From Actinomycetes bacterium (GTDB lineage Bacteria > Actinomycetota > Acidimicrobiia > Acidimicrobiales > Palsa-688): 7,542 nucleotides of DNA. The translations under genes were made by a program, and so were the position numbers. Every line of letters starts with the position of its first letter. Within the stretch, counting starts at the first letter, position 1. The notes under the pieces are model-generated. The model saw only the letters and a list, made by a program, of their open reading frames with translations. It searched no databases and was not told where the DNA came from. Positions 5,684-7,542 of the stretch are shown here, piece after piece. The stretch covers positions 1 through 7,542 of the forward strand of contig JAKAXN010000223.1 in NCBI GenBank assembly GCA_021816565.1, in the 5' to 3' direction.

Positions 5684-7028
5684 CGCCGCCTCCTTCCACG
5701 AGCCGCTCGAGGGCGTCGAGAGGGATGGGTACCCAATTCGGGCGGAATGAAAGCTCGTACTCCAGTTCGTACAGGGCTTTGTCCAGCTCGTAGGCGACCA
5801 TGACCGCCGGCGAAGCGGCCGGATCGGGGAGCAGGTCGGCCACCTCGGGGTGACCCAGGTAGCCGTCGAGGAAAGCCTGACGGTTGTGCGACTCCCACGC
5901 CCGGGCCGTGGGCATCATCTCCGGCCATTCGGCCACGGCCCGCTCCACCAGGGCGTGGCGCGAGGCGTAGTGGAACGACCGGAGCATGCCGGTGATGTCC
6001 TTGACCGGCGATGCCGGCGCCAGGCGCTGCTCCACCGGCCGCGCCGGTTCGCCCTCGAAGTCGAGCACGAACCACCCAAGGTCGGTGCGCATCACCTGAC
6101 CCAGGTGGTAGTCCCCGTGGACCCGGAACGCCGGGCCCGGGTCACCGACGGCTCCCAGCCGTTCCAGCAGGGGCTGCGCCGGGCCGAGCAGGTCCTTTCC
6201 GGCCCGCCCACCGGCGTGCTCGAGGCGGCCCGGCAGGCCCTCCAGCAGGGCGCCCCAGCCGGCTCGCGCCTGCTCGGCCCCGGCCTGACCGAAGACCTCG
6301 TGGAGGGCCACGTGCATCTCGGCGGTGACGAGGCCGAGCCTGCCGGCCTCGGCGCCGAAGTCCCCTCCCGCATCGGCCGGGGTCTCACACCCGGGGTTGG
6401 TGTACAGGTCACGCAGGGAGGTGAGAGCCAGGGCCCAACCGTCGGTACCGCCGGCCAGGAACTGCTGCCCGAAGGCCAGGTCGTAGGTGTCGTCGCGCCA
6501 CTCCACCATCGGGGCGGCCACGTGGGTGAAGCCGGCCGCGGCCAGGGCGGTGGTGACCTCGACGTCGGGGTTGCGGCCGGCCCGCAGACGACGGAAGATC
6601 TTGAGGATCAGGCGGTCGTCGAAGACCACTGAGGTGTTCGACTGCTCGGCGGTCATGGGCCGGGCCCGCTCGGCCGTCTCCCGGCCACCCGACACGACCT
6701 CCAGCAGGGCCCGGTTGAGCTCGGAGTCCAACGTGGCGTCATAGGCGTAGACACCCTCCGCAGCTCCGAGCACCGCCCCCTCGTGGCCGTGCAGGTAGTC
6801 CGCGGCCTCGCCGGCCGGACGCACCCCGAGGATCAGCTGGTAGCAGTCCCCGGCCACGTCCACCAGCAGCTGCCACAGCTCGTGGTCCGCCCCGTCCGAC
6901 CACAGCCGGCGGCTCGACGACACGGCCACCTCATCAGCGGGGGGCGCCTCCGCGCCGGAGAACCAGCGCTGGCCGGCCAGGTAGCCGGGAATGGCGGCGG
7001 TCAGCTCCGACGGCCACTCGGAGAGCAT
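5661..7028 (-). CDS. mak: maltokinase (Mak/Pep2), maltose to maltose 1-phosphate
   Basis: Maltokinase phosphorylates maltose with ATP to give maltose 1-phosphate, the donor used by GlgE. The 455-residue length equals that of the M. tuberculosis enzyme as I recall it. The N-terminal cap has AGQRWFSG (18-25). The ATP-binding lobe carries AEQSNTSVVFDDRLILKIFR (127-146), where Lys143 is the likely nucleotide-binding lysine. The C-lobe has the phosphotransferase signature HGDYHLGQ (304-311, catalytic Asp306) and FVLDFEGEP with Asp323 as the metal-binding aspartate. PASPVKDITGMLRSFHYA follows (338-355). The reading frame stays open upstream to 7532, but the family sequence begins at the ATG at 7028. 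That ATG shares one base with the treS stop (TGATG) and has GGGAG seven bases upstream. The 3' end overlaps glgB by 23 bp, so treS, mak and glgB look translationally coupled. Confidence 0.96.
   Translation of the reverse strand: MLSEWPSELTAAIPGYLAGQRWFSGAEAPPADEVAVSSSRRLWSDGADHELWQLLVDVAGDCYQLILGVRPAGEAADYLHGHEGAVLGAAEGVYAYDATLDSELNRALLEVVSGGRETAERARPMTAEQSNTSVVFDDRLILKIFRRLRAGRNPDVEVTTALAAAGFTHVAAPMVEWRDDTYDLAFGQQFLAGGTDGWALALTSLRDLYTNPGCETPADAGGDFGAEAGRLGLVTAEMHVALHEVFGQAGAEQARAGWGALLEGLPGRLEHAGGRAGKDLLGPAQPLLERLGAVGDPGPAFRVHGDYHLGQVMRTDLGWFVLDFEGEPARPVEQRLAPASPVKDITGMLRSFHYASRHALVERAVAEWPEMMPTARAWESHNRQAFLDGYLGHPEVADLLPDPAASPAVMVAYELDKALYELEYELSFRPNWVPIPLDALERLVEGGGDEKSGGD
5689..5695 (-). 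promoter_or_regulatory. strong ribosome binding site of glgB
   Basis: The minus strand reads AAGGAGG five bases before the glgB ATG, a full anti-Shine-Dalgarno match. It lies within the last codons of the maltokinase gene, where it encodes part of the non-conserved GGGDEKSGGD tail. It fixes the glgB start at 5683 and shows that glgB can be translated independently of the upstream gene. It contrasts with the leaderless-type starts elsewhere in the window. Confidence 0.85.
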
Positions 7029-7542
7029 CACTCGGCTCCCGGGGGGTCGACCAGCTCGAACCAGTAGAAGCTGTACGGCGCCAGGGTGATGAAATACGGC
7101 AGTTCCCCCACCCGGGGGAACGGCACCCGCCCCATCAGCTCGATCGGCACCTTGCCCTCCCATTTCTGCAGGGGTAGCTCCGCCGGCTGGGCCAGCTTGG
7201 ACAGGTTGCACACGCACAGCACGATGTCCGGGCCGGTCTTGCGGATCTCCCCCTCGCCCACCTCCGGTCGTTCCTCCTCGCGGAGGGTGCGGACGTAGGC
7301 GAGCACCGACGGGTTGTCCAGGGTTATGACCTCGAAACTGCCCGTACCGAACACGGGGTGCTGCTTGCGGACCTCCAGCATGCGCTTCATCCAGTGCAGG
7401 AAGGAACTGGGGTTTCGCATCTGGGCCTCGACGTTGACCGCCTGGTAGCCGTAGACGGGGTCCATCAGCGGCGGCAGGTACAGCTGGGCGAAGTCGGCGG
7501 CGCTGAAGCCGGCGTTGCGGTCCGGGGCCCACTGCATCGGGG
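7028..7542 (-). CDS. treS: trehalose synthase TreS, C-terminal part (5' end outside window)
   Basis: TreS is a GH13 enzyme that interconverts trehalose and maltose. Only the last 170 residues are in view, and the start lies beyond the window edge. The fragment opens with PMQWAPDRNAGFS, then LYLPPLMDPVYGYQAVNVEA, a stretch characteristic of TreS after the catalytic barrel. NPSSFLHWMKRMLEVRKQHPVFG follows, then the beta-sheet C-terminal domain (VLCVCNLSKLAQPAELPL to the end). About 17 charged residues (fragment residues 87-103) appear to be inserted before VLCVCNLS relative to the TreS sequences I recall. The TGA stop overlaps the maltokinase ATG by one base. In mycobacteria TreS forms a complex with maltokinase, which suits this coupling. 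The catalytic residues are off-window, so activity cannot be judged, but the family call is strong. Confidence 0.95.
   Translation of the reverse strand, partial: PMQWAPDRNAGFSAADFAQLYLPPLMDPVYGYQAVNVEAQMRNPSSFLHWMKRMLEVRKQHPVFGTGSFEVITLDNPSVLAYVRTLREEERPEVGEGEIRKTGPDIVLCVCNLSKLAQPAELPLQKWEGKVPIELMGRVPFPRVGELPYFITLAPYSFYWFELVDPPGAE

Noticed and set aside
3527..5803. A 758-codon open frame on the plus strand opposite glgB
   Set aside because: It is antisense to a fully conserved GlgB. It reads as low-complexity Gly/Pro/Val/His/Glu-rich sequence with no recognisable domain, which is typical of an empty antisense frame in high-GC DNA.
7029..7532. Upstream continuation of the maltokinase frame to 7532
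   Set aside because: It overlaps the conserved TreS C-terminus in another frame and is Gly/Arg/Pro-rich without motifs. The maltokinase family sequence begins at the ATG at 7028.

Overview
The window is very GC-rich and gene-dense. Its genes are short-spaced or overlapping, use GTG starts and end in TGA. Together with the GlgE-pathway gene order treS-mak-glgB, this points to a member of the Actinomycetota. A deep lineage such as Acidimicrobiia is possible, but the sequence alone does not settle it. There are six protein-coding genes (one cut by the window edge) and no recognisable rRNA, tRNA, CRISPR array, phage gene or insertion sequence.

Layout. (1) Positions 60-2225, minus strand: a two-gene sulfur-relay operon. 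A NifS/IscS-type cysteine desulfurase is followed directly (TGA|GTG) by mnmA, the tRNA uridine-34 2-thiolase. The desulfurase should supply the persulfide sulfur that MnmA inserts into the wobble base of tRNA-Lys, tRNA-Glu and tRNA-Gln. (2) Positions 2226-2359: a divergent intergenic region. Each flanking gene has a GTG start 7-8 nt downstream of a TANNNT hexamer and no Shine-Dalgarno sequence, which suggests leaderless transcription in both directions. (3) Positions 2360-3346, plus strand: a galactose-1-phosphate uridylyltransferase-family (GalT-like) enzyme with two CxxC motifs and the HPH active site. (4) Positions 3347-3451: a short convergent gap with a GC-rich hairpin and an exact-period 20-bp tandem repeat that runs back into the last codons of glgB. 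(5) Positions 3452-7542, minus strand: an operon reading treS (3' end only), mak/pep2 and glgB, with translationally coupled junctions.

How the genes work together. TreS isomerises trehalose to maltose and maltokinase makes maltose 1-phosphate. GlgE, expected just upstream and outside the window, would polymerise it, and GlgB adds alpha-1,6 branches to give glycogen-like alpha-glucan. The GalT-like enzyme lies convergent to this operon. It could link sugar 1-phosphates with UDP-glucose or ADP-glucose, but its substrate cannot be fixed from sequence.

I found no clear novel system. The points most worth a second look are the 20-bp tandem array at the glgB terminus, the run of leaderless-type starts, and the true substrate of the GalT-like protein.
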